From Aureimonas pseudogalii (lineage in GTDB: Bacteria; Pseudomonadota; Alphaproteobacteria; Rhizobiales; Rhizobiaceae): DNA of 64,000 bases. Of this stretch, positions 39,001 through 46,160 are shown piece by piece. Position 1 is the first letter of the stretch, and every line of letters begins with the position of its first letter. The notes under the pieces were generated by a model that searched no databases, had not been told where the DNA came from, and saw nothing but the letters and a program-made list of their open reading frames with translations. A program made the translations under genes and the position numbers. Location of the stretch: NCBI RefSeq assembly GCF_014196835.1, contig NZ_JACIEK010000001.1, forward strand, positions 558,001 through 622,000. The letters run 5' to 3'.

Positions 39001-42000
39001 GCCATGGGCGAGCGCGCCGTAGATCTCCTCCAGGCTGGCGTCGAAGCCGAGCGCGGCGAACTGGAGGATCCGGTCCACCGGCGTCAATCCCAGCCTCCGG
39101 CCGAGCCAGGCGACGTAGTTGGCGACCGGGCCGTGCTCGATCGTCACGCCCTTCGGCTCGCCGGTCGAGCCCGACGTGAAGATCACGGTCATCAGCGCGC
39201 CGACCCCGACCGGACGCGCGGGATCGGTGCGCGCGAACTCCGCTCCCGCCTCCGCCGGGACGAAGAGCGCGCCGGTGCCGCCGAGATCGCCTTGCGGCCC
39301 GACGATCAGGCCGAGGCCTGCCTGCGCGGCGATCCGTCGCCGCCGCTCCGCCGGCTGGCGCCGGTCGAGCACGACGAAGGCGCCGCCCGCCTTGGAGATC
39401 GCCAGCTGCGCCACCACGAGGTCGATGCCGCGCGGCAGATGGATGCCGACGAGCGCCTCGGGCTCGACCGCGGCGGCGAGGAGGCGATGGGCCAACGCGT
39501 TCGCTCGCGCGTTCAAGGCGCCGTAGGTCAGCGCGTCGTCGCCGCGGCGCAGCGCGACCGCGTCCGGCGTCTCGGCGGCGATCCGCTCGATCCGCCGGAA
39601 GACGGGCTCGACCGGCGCCGGCCAGACCTCGCCGCGGCCGAGCCCGTCGAGGCGCTGCGCGGCCGACGGCGTCAGAAGCGGCAGCGTGCCGAGCGGTCCG
39701 CGCGCGCCCGATGCCACGGCCCGCACGAGCGCCGCATACGCCTCCAGCATCGCGCGCGCCGTGCCGGCGGCGTAGAGCCCGGTGTCGTAGTTCAGCTCGA
39801 GCGCAAGCCCGCCCCCGACCTCCACGGCGTTCAGCGTCAGCTCGCCGTCGAGATAGCGCAGCGGCCGGGGCCGGAACCCGACCGACAATCCCTCGAAGAC
39901 CGCAGCCGCATAGGCGTTCTGATAATTGAAGACGACCTGAAGCGGCAGTTCGGCGCCGGTTCCGCGCAGATCCTCCGCAATCCAGGCGAAGGAATGGTCG
40001 GCATGGGCCATGTCCTGAAGGAGCTGGCTCCGCGCCCGCAGGCAATGGTCCGCGAGCGCGACGTCCGTCTCGATCGTGCAGAGCGAGAAGATGAGGTCCG
40101 AGCAGTAGCCGACGACGTCGCGCCCCGGTCCCTCCGGCCGTCCGGCGGTCGGGGTCGCGATGGCGACCGTGCGCTGCCCGGCGAGTCGGGAGAGCACCAC
40201 GGCGAGAAGCGTGTGCAGGAGCATGAAGGGCGTCAGGCCGAGCGAGCGCGCCGCCCCCTTCAGCCGCTCGGTCTCGGCGGCATCCAGGATCTTGAGCACG
40301 CTGTCGCCGCGCCAGCCCTTGGCGGCGCCGCGCGTCCCGTCGGTGGCGAGATCGAGCGCCGGCGCGCCCGCGCCGAGGCGGGCGAGCCAGTAGGCCCGGT
40401 CCGCCTCGGCGCCCGGCCTCGTCCGCGCCGCCGCCCGCTCGTTCAGGAAGGCGCGGTAGGACGGGGCCGGCGCCAGCACGGCGGTCTCGCCCCGCCGCTC
40501 CGCGTTGCACAGCGCGGCGAGTTCGCCGACGAGGACGTTCATCGACAGGCCATCGGAGACGAGGTGATGGGCCTCGATCGACAGGACCCACGCCTCCTCG
40601 CCCACCTGCAGCAGCCGGGCGCGGATCAGCGGATCGGCGGCGAGATCGAACGCCCGGTCCCCGAGCGTGGCGATCCAGACCTCCCGCCCATCCTCGGGCC
40701 AGTTCCGCCCGTCGACCGTCTCGAAATCGGGCCGGACGTCCGCGACGTCGCGCACGACCATGACGCCATGCGAGGGAAAGCACGCCCGCAGCGCCTCGTG
40801 CCGGGCCATCAGCGTCCCGAAGGCCGCTTCGACGGCGGCGGGATCGAGCGGTCCGGCGATGTCGAGGAGGACGGGAAGGTGATAGGCGCGCGAGGCGTCG
40901 TCGCTCTTCTGCGCCAGGAGCCAGATCAGGTCCGCGGCCGGACGCATCGGCGCCGGTCCTGTCGGATGGGACTCGGGCACGAGGGCGACCGCCGTTTCGG
41001 CAGCGAGCGGCGGCGACGGCTCGGGAACCTGGACCCGCGAGACGTCGGTGCCGGCATCCTCCGCGGCGCCATCGCGCATGCGAACGCCGGGCGGCGGCGG
41101 GGCCCCGCCGATCGCCTCCAACTGGCTGGCGATCGTGCGGCGCACGAGTTCCAGCTGGTCGGCGAAGAGGTCGTGGAGGTCGTCCTCCCCCGCCTCGCCC
41201 GTTGTCGGCAGGCGCGCGGCCATCGACGCCGGCGCGAGCTTCGGCAATGGCTCGTCCCGGCTGACCGGCGCCGCCGCGTCGCGCGCCGGTTCCATCCAGT
41301 GGACCGTGCGGTCGAACGGGTAGAGCGGCAGCGCCGAGCCCGGCAGGGTGCCGCTGCCGAGAACGTCGCGGCCGAGGTCCAGCCCGAGCGCGACGATCGC
41401 GGCGACCGCGTCCTCGATCGCCTCCGCGCCGTCGCCGGTCCGGCGCAGCGTCGGCACGAAGCGGCCGGCCTCCAGCGTTCCCGTCGCGCGACCGAGCGTC
41501 GTCAGCGTCGTCCCCGCGCCGATCTCGACGACGATCGTGGTCGGATCGCGCGCCAGCGTCTCCATCGAGCGCTGGAACTGCACGGGCTCGCGGGCATGGC
41601 GCATCCAGTGCTCGGGCGCGAGCATCGTGCCCGCCGCCCTCGATGCGCCGTCGAGATTGGAGACGAGCGGTATGTCGAGCGGCCGCAAGCCCGTCGCCTC
41701 GCAGAGCCGGCCGAGGTCGGGCAGCGCCGCCTCCATCAGCGGCGAATGGAAGGCGTGCGACACCGGCACGGGCCGAGCGGCGAAGCCGGCCGCCTCGGCG
41801 CGCCTGCGCAGCGCCTCGACGGCGTCTGCGGCGCCTGCCACGACCACGGCCCCTTCCGACAAGACCGCGGCGAGAGACAGCACCGCATCGCGGCCGCGCA
41901 GTTCGGCATCGATGAAATCCGCGGGGGCCCGGAGCGAGAGCATCGAGCCGGCCTCGGGCAGCGACTGGACCAATGCTCCGCGGCGCGCGATCAGCGCCAG

Positions 42001-43983
42001 CATCTGCGCCTCCGGCAGGGCGCCCGCCACCGAGGCGGCGACATATTCACCGAGGCTGTAGCCCATGACGGCGTCGGGCCGCACGCCGCGATGGCGCAGC
42101 TCCTGCGTCAACGCGAACTGCAGGGCGGCGATCGCCGGCTGCGCGTGGACGGTGTCGCGCAGCACGTCGGCGTCGGTCTCGAACATCAGCTCGCGCAGGG
42201 GAATGGCGAGATGGGCGGCGAGCACGCCGGCGCAGCGGTCGAGCGCGGCGCGGAAGACGGGGCTGTCTCGGTAGAGCGCCGCGCCCATGCCGGGCGCCTG
42301 CGATCCCTGACCGCCGAAGGCGAAGACGATGCGCGGCCGCCGGCTGCCGAGGCGCTGCCCCGATCGGGCACGCCCGGCCGACCCGGCGGCAAAGGCGGCG
42401 AGCGCCGGGCCGACCGCGCCCGGCGCGTCGCGGCGCACCGGCAGGGCGAGCCGGTGCGCATGGCTCGTGCGCCGCGCGGCCAGACTCGCGGCGAGATCGC
42501 AGGGGTCGGCGGGCGGCTCTGCCGCCACCCGCCCGGCGAGCGCGCGCAATGCCGGCTCGCTCTTGGCCGTCAGCACGAGGATGGCGGTGTCGGGACCGTC
42601 GGCGACGGCGGACGACGGCGCCTCCGCCCGATAGCGCTCGAGCACGACATGCGCGTTCGTGCCGCCGAAGCCGAAGGCGGAGACGCCGGCGTGCTCGCGC
42701 CCCTCCGGCCAGGGCGTGCGCACCCGGACCGGCGCCGCCACCGCTTCGGCCGCCTCGCGCAGATGTGGGTTGAGCGCGGCGAGATGCGGCTGCGCCGGGA
42801 TCTGCCCCGCCTGCATCGCCAGCACCGTCTTGATCAGGCCCGCGATGCCGGCCGCCGCCTCGGTGTGGCCGATGGCGGCCTTCACGGCGCCGACGAGCAC
42901 GGGCGCGCCCTCGCGGCCGGCCATGACCCTGGCGAGGGCGTTCAGCTCGATCGGGTCGCCGAGCGGCGTGCCGGTGCCGTGCGCCTCGACATAGGCCACG
43001 GCCTCCACGCCGATGCCGGCATCCTTGTGCGCGGCGCGGATCACCGCCTGCTGCGCAGGACCGTTCGGCGCGGTCAACCCGTTGCCGCGGCCGTCCTGGT
43101 TGACGGCCGATCCCGCGACGACGGCACGGATCGCGTCGCCGTCGCGCATCGCGTCCTTGAGGCGCTTGAGGATCACGACCCCGACGCCCTCGGAGCGGAC
43201 ATAGCCGTCGGCGGCCGCGTCGAAGGTGCGGCAGCGGCCGGTCGGCGACATCATGCCGGCCTGCGAGAAGGCGATGGAGACGTCGGGATTGAGAAGGACG
43301 TTGACGCCGCCGACCACGGCGAGGCCGCTCTCGCCGAGGCGAAGGCTGCGCACGGCCTGGTGCACGGCGACGAGCGAGGACGAGCAGGCCGTGTCGACCG
43401 CGAGGCTCGGCCCTTTGAGGTCGAGGACGTAGGACAGGCGGTTGGCGGCGATGCTGAGCGCGTTGCCCGTGCCCGCCCAGGCCTCGCGCGCCGCCGGGCC
43501 GCCGGCCTGGAGGAAGCCGTAGTCGTTGGAGGAGATGGCGACGAAGACGCCGGTGTCGGTGCCCGAGAGGCTGGCGGGAACGAGACCGGCATCCTCCAGC
43601 GCATGCCAGGCGGTTTCGAGCAGCAGCCGCTGCTGCGGGTCGACGTAATCCGCCTCGCGGCCGGAAATGCCGAAGAAGGCGGCGTCGAAGCTCCGGATGT
43701 CGTCGAGGAAGCCGCCATCGGCGGTGCGCATGCGGCCGGGTTGGGGCGCGGACCCCCGCGCCACCAGCGCCTCGGCGTCCCAGCGCCCGTCGCGCAGCGG
43801 GCCGACGCCATCGACGCCGGCAAGGAGGTTCGCCCAGAACGTCGCCGCATCCGGCGCGCCGGGCAGGCGACAGGCGAGACCGATGATGGCGATCGGCTCG
43901 CGCACGCCCGCTTCCAGCGCCTCGATCCGCTTGCGCGCCCGCAGGAGCAGATCGTGCAGCTCGTGTTCGGTCAATCTCGCCAT
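27088..43983 (-). CDS. Hybrid PKS-NRPS megasynthase: KS-AT-C-A-T-C-A-T-C-A-T-(E-like)-C-A-T
   Basis: A 5631-residue assembly line. KS is about 29-455 (Cys200 in DTACSSS; EAHGTGT; GHTEAAAG). AT is about 550-860 (Ser643 in GYSLG; HAFH, the malonyl-type motif). No carrier follows AT. C1 has His1139-His1140; A1 is about 1455-1955; T1 has Ser2019. C2 has His2208-His2209; A2 is about 2520-3035; T2 has Ser3089. C3 has His3294-His3295; A3 is about 3610-4100; T3 has Ser4162. An epimerase-like domain follows (about 4185-4540) whose motif is H4297-P4298-LLLD. C4 has His4690-His4691; A4 is about 5000-5500; T4 has Ser5565. There is no terminal TE or reductase. Start: ATG at 43983 after AGGGGAACGAGG; the open frame continues to 45924 but that part shadows the FAAL gene. 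By alignment to GrsA, A3 and A4 have Val in place of Asp235 with Asp at 236 (VDWVISLGDK, VDAVISFGDK), a beta-amino-acid pattern. A1 (DAEDVGTIVK) and A2 (DALDLGSITK) are not assigned. Confidence 0.93.
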   Translation of the reverse strand: MARLTEHELHDLLLRARKRIEALEAGVREPIAIIGLACRLPGAPDAATFWANLLAGVDGVGPLRDGRWDAEALVARGSAPQPGRMRTADGGFLDDIRSFDAAFFGISGREADYVDPQQRLLLETAWHALEDAGLVPASLSGTDTGVFVAISSNDYGFLQAGGPAAREAWAGTGNALSIAANRLSYVLDLKGPSLAVDTACSSSLVAVHQAVRSLRLGESGLAVVGGVNVLLNPDVSIAFSQAGMMSPTGRCRTFDAAADGYVRSEGVGVVILKRLKDAMRDGDAIRAVVAGSAVNQDGRGNGLTAPNGPAQQAVIRAAHKDAGIGVEAVAYVEAHGTGTPLGDPIELNALARVMAGREGAPVLVGAVKAAIGHTEAAAGIAGLIKTVLAMQAGQIPAQPHLAALNPHLREAAEAVAAPVRVRTPWPEGREHAGVSAFGFGGTNAHVVLERYRAEAPSSAVADGPDTAILVLTAKSEPALRALAGRVAAEPPADPCDLAASLAARRTSHAHRLALPVRRDAPGAVGPALAAFAAGSAGRARSGQRLGSRRPRIVFAFGGQGSQAPGMGAALYRDSPVFRAALDRCAGVLAAHLAIPLRELMFETDADVLRDTVHAQPAIAALQFALTQELRHRGVRPDAVMGYSLGEYVAASVAGALPEAQMLALIARRGALVQSLPEAGSMLSLRAPADFIDAELRGRDAVLSLAAVLSEGAVVVAGAADAVEALRRRAEAAGFAARPVPVSHAFHSPLMEAALPDLGRLCEATGLRPLDIPLVSNLDGASRAAGTMLAPEHWMRHAREPVQFQRSMETLARDPTTIVVEIGAGTTLTTLGRATGTLEAGRFVPTLRRTGDGAEAIEDAVAAIVALGLDLGRDVLGSGTLPGSALPLYPFDRTVHWMEPARDAAAPVSRDEPLPKLAPASMAARLPTTGEAGEDDLHDLFADQLELVRRTIASQLEAIGGAPPPPGVRMRDGAAEDAGTDVSRVQVPEPSPPLAAETAVALVPESHPTGPAPMRPAADLIWLLAQKSDDASRAYHLPVLLDIAGPLDPAAVEAAFGTLMARHEALRACFPSHGVMVVRDVADVRPDFETVDGRNWPEDGREVWIATLGDRAFDLAADPLIRARLLQVGEEAWVLSIEAHHLVSDGLSMNVLVGELAALCNAERRGETAVLAPAPSYRAFLNERAAARTRPGAEADRAYWLARLGAGAPALDLATDGTRGAAKGWRGDSVLKILDAAETERLKGAARSLGLTPFMLLHTLLAVVLSRLAGQRTVAIATPTAGRPEGPGRDVVGYCSDLIFSLCTIETDVALADHCLRARSQLLQDMAHADHSFAWIAEDLRGTGAELPLQVVFNYQNAYAAAVFEGLSVGFRPRPLRYLDGELTLNAVEVGGGLALELNYDTGLYAAGTARAMLEAYAALVRAVASGARGPLGTLPLLTPSAAQRLDGLGRGEVWPAPVEPVFRRIERIAAETPDAVALRRGDDALTYGALNARANALAHRLLAAAVEPEALVGIHLPRGIDLVVAQLAISKAGGAFVVLDRRQPAERRRRIAAQAGLGLIVGPQGDLGGTGALFVPAEAGAEFARTDPARPVGVGALMTVIFTSGSTGEPKGVTIEHGPVANYVAWLGRRLGLTPVDRILQFAALGFDASLEEIYGALAHGAGLTLRDEDLPAGACAFWDDVAAKAITVLDLPTAFWHELMGEPAALARIPAGLRHVVLGGEAAKPAAVARWRERAPPAIGLWNTYGPTETTIVCTAARLDVGGDLVDPGDGRAPVDPGEGPVPIGTPVANAVALVLDAALQPLPPGAVGTLYVAGTLARGYHGRPDLTDAAFVAVPGRDERFYRTGDLVRWRPDGLLDYRGRADDQIKLRGFRVEIGEIEKALERLPAVAGAVVVPHDVGGTTRLASYVVPRLGTSFDRAALRAELLRRLPDYMVPQAILPLARLPLNANGKVDRRALPAVDWPGELASGVNGGAAGGEGAPLNASERVVAAIWAEVLGVDPAALSPGSDFFAVGGDSLLAMRVLTRLGAAGSAALSARDLFRASRLGDLARLLGSAPDDAAPAPVAIARQVRGQPLPLSPSQRRLWFLHQLDPARGTYNLPSRIELSGPLDPERVRAALGALAARHESLRCRFVDRDGEPLAVIDEAGVLPFEIVDLSDRDDAAAAVERAALAAASAPFDLEAGPLVRAALFRRSATAHVLVLAAHHIVTDGWSMAILGRDFALAYGAAADSGPLRGLGLPALDYADFAAASAGARLALDAEPLRAFWHGRLGDLPEVLELPADHPRPDVPNGEGRVHRFALPREEAGRLGETARRLGVTPFAVLFSAWGLLLARLSGQGAFAIGTVTANRTLPGSEEVVGFFADTLALRFDVADEPGFDALCRRAQGELLDAMAHAALPFEAIVEDLVTERSEGHSPIFQTLFVWQNTPAPPQEVAGLAIRAVRLDKGATQFDLVLDMTQTRDGIEAMLEYRTELFEPATIEDLAIRFCRLLASALDAPEAAVGALAFHDGPVVVAAAAMPDIADLRLDAILDAHAQDRPHAVAVVHEAADGRATQLTWAEFEAASAAMAAFLQDRGVGHGDRVAIAAERSPALLVAIYGAMKAGAAYVPLDPAAPTERQRGLLAASRACFLLTEAPLLALFADADGRPGVPYHLLENPLPAGRGLVRPAHDAGLPLYVIFTSGTTGTPKGVVVPHRGVANMALGMGRRLGVGPGDSLLQFAPLNFDASALQIFVPLLAGGRSVLHHRPNGLGARDFMDLAERHGLTMLDLPAALWRQWVDTMTEEGLRMAPTIRIFLTGGEALSGRTMRRWAALCDREVTFLSSYGPTEASITATAYLSDSRAMAAMGDVSPEIGRPLPNVAVHILDLFGAPAAPGTIGEIAIGGPGVAIGYLDDDERTAGAFVERAGLGRVYRTGDYGRATPRGTFEFHGRRDAQIKIRGFRIEPAEIEAALLAHRGVAAALVSAQKTADRRSRLVAHVVPATGEFGGVEADVLIASLRAHLETVLPEHMVPAAMMHLPAFPLLPNGKIDRRALPPVPEGPAASLAFEAPREGAEAVLAAIWREMLARESVGRHDNFFELGGDSILSLQLAARARRAGLRFDVRAVFRHQTLAALAAAAASADETDADDPSAEAALPAGMTSEERDRLLAERPGVEAVHDATFGQEGMLFHSLLAPESGAFLLQTRIDFTQGLDVAALKAAIGDLTARHPVLRTGFLWEDRAHPLQLVHRSVALPWSEVDLTDAADEAGALDDLAAADLARPLDLAHAPLMRLTLARRRGGHTLVWLKHHAIVDGWSMGLLYDDLVAFYGARMAGHPLDLDPAPGFERYVRWLSTRNRAAAEAYWSLELSGFDAPTELGIGRDAAAETGAVGLAARRIDPDAFAPLAAAARAERVTLATLVMGAWALLLSRYSGSREVLANVTVSGRPHDLPGAEDIVGMFLNALPLRADADDGEALWSWLRALQERQAANDALGHLGLADIQRFSGVPAGQRLAETLVIVQNTPLGAAASGRGAEGLGGLVAGMTGLQKTSAPVTLFAEGEAGGLALRVQYDAGRFDAPEMAVLTERFARLLLGMAEAATLGDLRLMDADEEAGVLARSAGPLAPLPDAPSLIALFERQAARTPDGVALFDGRDRLSYAELDRRARRIAFALADAGVVPGDVVALLTERSLDATAALLAIMKAGAAFLALDPSYPAARLAHVLEDSGAAILLHAGDLPPGLDAAAPRRLALAAALETPEAGRGETPGAAVLAPDSLAYLIYTSGSTGQPKGVRALHRGALNRFGWMWREMPFAAGEVAVQKTALSFVDCVWEIFGPLLAGVPSLVLGDADARDVPGLADRLAAHGVSRLVLVPTLLRALLDLHPDLGSRLPKLMHWISSGEALSADLVADFRRAVPAGRLVNLYGSSEVAGDVTWFDTAEMAPGAMRPASLGRPLDNSSVYLLDAARRAVPDGMPGELWIGGAHLAAGYHGQPGLSAEAFVPNPFGEGQLFRSRDWGRREPDGTITFLGRQDGQVKIRGMRVDLAEVEAALRGVDAVAAAVVLNRPGTDGRARLVAYYTGGLDPADLRLTLEAILPRHMVPAALVALADIPLLPNGKVDLRALPTPDDESASTAGPVVPPQTATETALAAIWAEVLARRPQDIGRTHNYFHLGGDSISAIRVATRAAAAGLAVGVRDLFETATLADLAVRADAAAPALRDVTLGAGFPMLPVEAWRSVRLTLDTPIADGEARRVLAALAARHDILRGRIESRATGPVLAFGESADIEAPAALAVAFDDAGGGVAAIVLRAHPLLLDAAGWRIVLSDLVALIASRPPAGTAPRLALLPPVPIEAALDASASRRLSPNLDLDLDLAELPALAARHLRSGADALIAAALMASVSGLPGPVGLVVADRPSGTAGLATARERLVALPTSTGDLAADLRAAKTALGAPARAAAETFGLTVRLVGGDAAFAVCAVETPVLPLAFEAPPHLELALAGGSLRLGLHGCNEVPAALSVLPDALADALRALAALAARPDPAVWLDGDFPLATFRPGGLDALAAGHPDFETVHAATPGQTGMVFHALADPDSAVYGIHTTLRLGAGLDVEALQGALGALVARHAILRTSFDWSLSDRPLQIVHRHVRLPLERLDWRGRSADDHDAALAALVAADRARPIDLSGAPAMRATLALAPDGGSALLLAVHHAVVDGWSLPLLLRDLAVLYDGLVGLPVAALAPAPDFATHVGWIAAQDREAARAHWRDGFAGLTAGTDLVIGRGTAAEIGVFASHRVTLDPAALAPLAHRARSEGITLGTAIQGAWALLLARYNQGEDQVFGVTVSGRPADLPGIEDAVGPFVNVLPLRVRTVDAEGVPSYLGAVQETHAGNDRFNHLTFADIQALSGLPAGERLCDSLLVFQNFPLDGGLAARLVAPGASVPEGAGLVDLIRGIDGHQTTSYALTLFVVPEGEGLAVEFVYDAGRFAAGEIAALADHFATLVEELGAARTLGEVDILRPEAEAAILAASLGPDRPASAAGSVLALFEARADAAPGAPALIHGDGVATYAEIEADANVLAAALRARGIGRGAVVAVHMERSPLTVASLLAVVKAGAAWLPLDPAYPADRLAFMIEDSGAVLVLTDGGALAAAPVCAVLDAGAVLAAGGPAERVTSALTPDDLAYLIYTSGSTGRPKGVRALHRGLLNRLEWSWRALPYGADEVAVFKTALPFVDSVAEIFGPLLAGVPAVVVANDDVADTGRLIDTLAMRRVTWIVLVPSLLRAILDLPGGAARRLGALRTWIVSGEACTAELVARFRAELPGARLVNFYGSSEVAGDVTAFDTAGMAVEDARAPVPIGQPIDRSGTYVLDRRRRLVPQGLPGELYVTGDNLADGYHARPGLDAEAFLANPFGAGRMFRTKDWARWNGSGEIEFLGRQDGQIKIRGMRVEIGEVEAVLRSQPGAGDAAVRPVPAPGGGLALAAYWCGPAEPSALVEGLRATLAGHMVPQHWTRLGALPLLPNGKIDRHALPDPERTRLADRDADADARPAGYLEGLLLPVWAAVLDRPESSVPATEDFFALGGHSLAAARAVADIALLTGIKLRLRRFYDASSLRTVAARLEEDLLASVSPAELERLIEEARRELSGETRR

Positions 43984-44030
43984 CGCCTCGTTCCCCTGCC
44001 CCGCCGCGCCCCGATCTCCCGATCGCGACG

Positions 44031-46160
44031 TCAGCCGTCGAGGAGCGCCCGCAGCGCCGCAGCCTCGCGGTCGACGTCGCGATCGGTCGGCGTCGCGTCG
44101 TCGGTCTCGTTCGCCGGTGGCGGGGCCGCTTGCTCGCAGGCGTCGAACATGTGGTCGAGCAGCCGCTGGATCGTCGGATAGTCGTAGAGGTCCACGGGCT
44201 GGACGCGGCGCGCGCCGAGGTCGAGCGCGTTGATCGCGGCGATCGTCTCGATCGCGGTGACGCTGTCGAGCCCGTAGCTCGCGAAGGGTTCGTCGAGATC
44301 GACCTGGTGCGGCGCCTGCCCGGAATGGCTGGCCAGACGCTCGACGAGCCAGGCTTCGAGCTCGCCGCGCGTCGCGATGGCCGGCGGCACCGCGTTCGGG
44401 TCGGCGACGGCCGGATCCGGACGGATCCAGCGATGCACGAGATGGGGCTCGAACCCCGTCTCGCGCCATTCCGCCCGCGCCGCTCCGTGCTGGATCTTGC
44501 CGCTGGAGGTGCGCGGGATGCGGCCGGGCTTGACGATGCAGATCTCGGCGGGCGTGATCTGCAAGCCTTCGCCCAGCCGCTTCGTCACGCGGGCCACGAG
44601 CGAAGCGGCGGCATCCCCGTCCTTGAGCGCGGCGACGCCGCCCCGCGTCGCCTCGGCCAGAAGCACGACCTCCTCGCCCCGGCCGCGGTCCACCGCGAAG
44701 GCGGCCGCCGCGCCGGTCGAGAGATCCGGCAGGTCGCGCGTCGCGGCCTCCTCGATGTCCTGCGGGTAGAGATTGCGACCGCGCACGATGATGAGGTTCT
44801 TGAGCCGCCCCGTGACGAAGAGATCGTCGCCGAGGAGAAAACCGAGATCGCCCGTCCGGTAGAAGGGACCAGCCTCCGGCTCGTCCTCGAGCCGCGCTCC
44901 GAACGCCGCCGCCGAGACCTCCGGCCGACCCCAGTAACCCCTGGCGACGCTGGCCCCCGTCAGCAAGATCTCGCCGATCTCGCCCTCTCCGAGGGCGCGG
45001 TCGGTCTCGACGTCGGCGATGCGCACGCGCCCCTCCGGCGCGCCGTTGCCGACGAGGCGCTGTGCGGCGGCCCCCTCGACGGCGGGCACCGCCCGGTTGG
45101 CACCGAGCGCTTCCGTCTCGAAGCCGCGGATCGTCGGGCCGGCGCGGTCGCGCAGGTTTCCGGTGACGAGCAGCGTCGATTCGGCGAGGCCGTAGGACGC
45201 CAGAAGCGCATCCGCCCGGAAGCCGCAGGGCGCGAAGGTGCGGGCGAAGCGCTCGATCGTGTTGGGATTGACCGGTTCCGATCCGGTCAGGAGGCAGGTG
45301 ATGGTCGAAAGGTCGAGGCCGGCGACGACTTCCGGGGTCGCCATGTCGCAGCAGCGCTCCAGCGCGAAGTTCGGGGCTACGGCGGTCGTCGCCCCGACGG
45401 CGGACAGCTTGCGCAGCCACGTCGCCGGCGACTGCACGAAGGCCTGCGGCGACATGAGATCGGCGGTCCCGCCGACCACCATCGGCGTGATCACCGCGCC
45501 GACGAGCCCCATGTCGTGGTAGAAGGGCAGCCAGAGGACGCCGCGCGAGGACGGGCCGAGGCGCAGTTTCTCGATGATCAGATTCGCATTGGCGACGAAG
45601 TTCCCATGGGAGATCATCACCCCCTTGGGATCGCCGGTGCTGCCCGACGTGTACTGGACGATCGCGATGTCGTCCGCGTCGATCGTCTCGCGGCGGAAGG
45701 CGGCGGGATCGCCCGCCAGGTCCTCGAGCGTGGCGACGATCGGCGCCGCCTGCCCCGTCGCTTCCGCATGGGCCGCCGCGACCTCGCGCAGCCACGGCGC
45801 GGTGGCGGGCTCGGCGATCACCAGCGCGGGGCCGGCATCGGCGAGGACGGAGGCGAAGCGCGGATCGCTCTTGCCGGCGCGCTGCCCCGGCACCGGCACG
45901 GCGAGCGCGCCTGCCGAAAGACATGCGTAGAAGGCGAGAAGGAATTCCGGTGCGTGCGGCAGCGCCAGGACGACGCGCTCGCCCTTCAGCCGGCGGGCCT
46001 GCAGGGCGGCGCCGATCGAGCGGACGCTGCGCTCGATCGCGGCCATCGAGAGATCGACGGTCTCCTCGGATCGCGACGCGTGGAAGCGGTAGGCGATGGC
46101 GTCCGGCTCGCGCGCGGCACGGCGGAACAAAATTTCGTCGAGGGTGGCGGACGGTGTCAT
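44031..46160 (-). CDS. Fatty acyl-AMP ligase (FAAL) with C-terminal acyl carrier domain
   Basis: A 709-residue loading enzyme. The adenylating part has YTSGSTGDPKGVMISH from residue 170, the FAAL-type WLPFYHDMGL (210-219), YGLAESTL, TGDLGFL, the RGRNLYPQDIE block and the A10 Lys in RTSSGKIQ. The C-terminal carrier domain attaches phosphopantetheine at Ser633 (YGLDSVTAIE). FAALs activate free fatty acids as acyl-AMP and hand them to a carrier instead of CoA, so this protein can load its own ACP and prime the KS of the next gene. The ATG overlaps the stop of the small ACP gene (ATGA). Second gene of the NRPS operon, 47 bases before the megasynthase. Confidence 0.92.
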   Translation of the reverse strand: MTPSATLDEILFRRAAREPDAIAYRFHASRSEETVDLSMAAIERSVRSIGAALQARRLKGERVVLALPHAPEFLLAFYACLSAGALAVPVPGQRAGKSDPRFASVLADAGPALVIAEPATAPWLREVAAAHAEATGQAAPIVATLEDLAGDPAAFRRETIDADDIAIVQYTSGSTGDPKGVMISHGNFVANANLIIEKLRLGPSSRGVLWLPFYHDMGLVGAVITPMVVGGTADLMSPQAFVQSPATWLRKLSAVGATTAVAPNFALERCCDMATPEVVAGLDLSTITCLLTGSEPVNPNTIERFARTFAPCGFRADALLASYGLAESTLLVTGNLRDRAGPTIRGFETEALGANRAVPAVEGAAAQRLVGNGAPEGRVRIADVETDRALGEGEIGEILLTGASVARGYWGRPEVSAAAFGARLEDEPEAGPFYRTGDLGFLLGDDLFVTGRLKNLIIVRGRNLYPQDIEEAATRDLPDLSTGAAAAFAVDRGRGEEVVLLAEATRGGVAALKDGDAAASLVARVTKRLGEGLQITPAEICIVKPGRIPRTSSGKIQHGAARAEWRETGFEPHLVHRWIRPDPAVADPNAVPPAIATRGELEAWLVERLASHSGQAPHQVDLDEPFASYGLDSVTAIETIAAINALDLGARRVQPVDLYDYPTIQRLLDHMFDACEQAAPPPANETDDATPTDRDVDREAAALRALLDG

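Noticed and set aside
30163-44181. A plus-strand open frame of more than 4600 codons
   Set aside because: It lies opposite the NRPS gene. Its translation is Arg/Gly/Ala-rich with no domain pattern, while the minus strand shows continuous KS, AT, C, A and T motifs. It is an antisense artefact of high GC.
43984-45924. N-terminal extension of the megasynthase open frame
   Set aside because: This part is the wrong frame of the FAAL gene. The ATG at 43983 has a good RBS and conserved KS sequence starts about 28 residues later.
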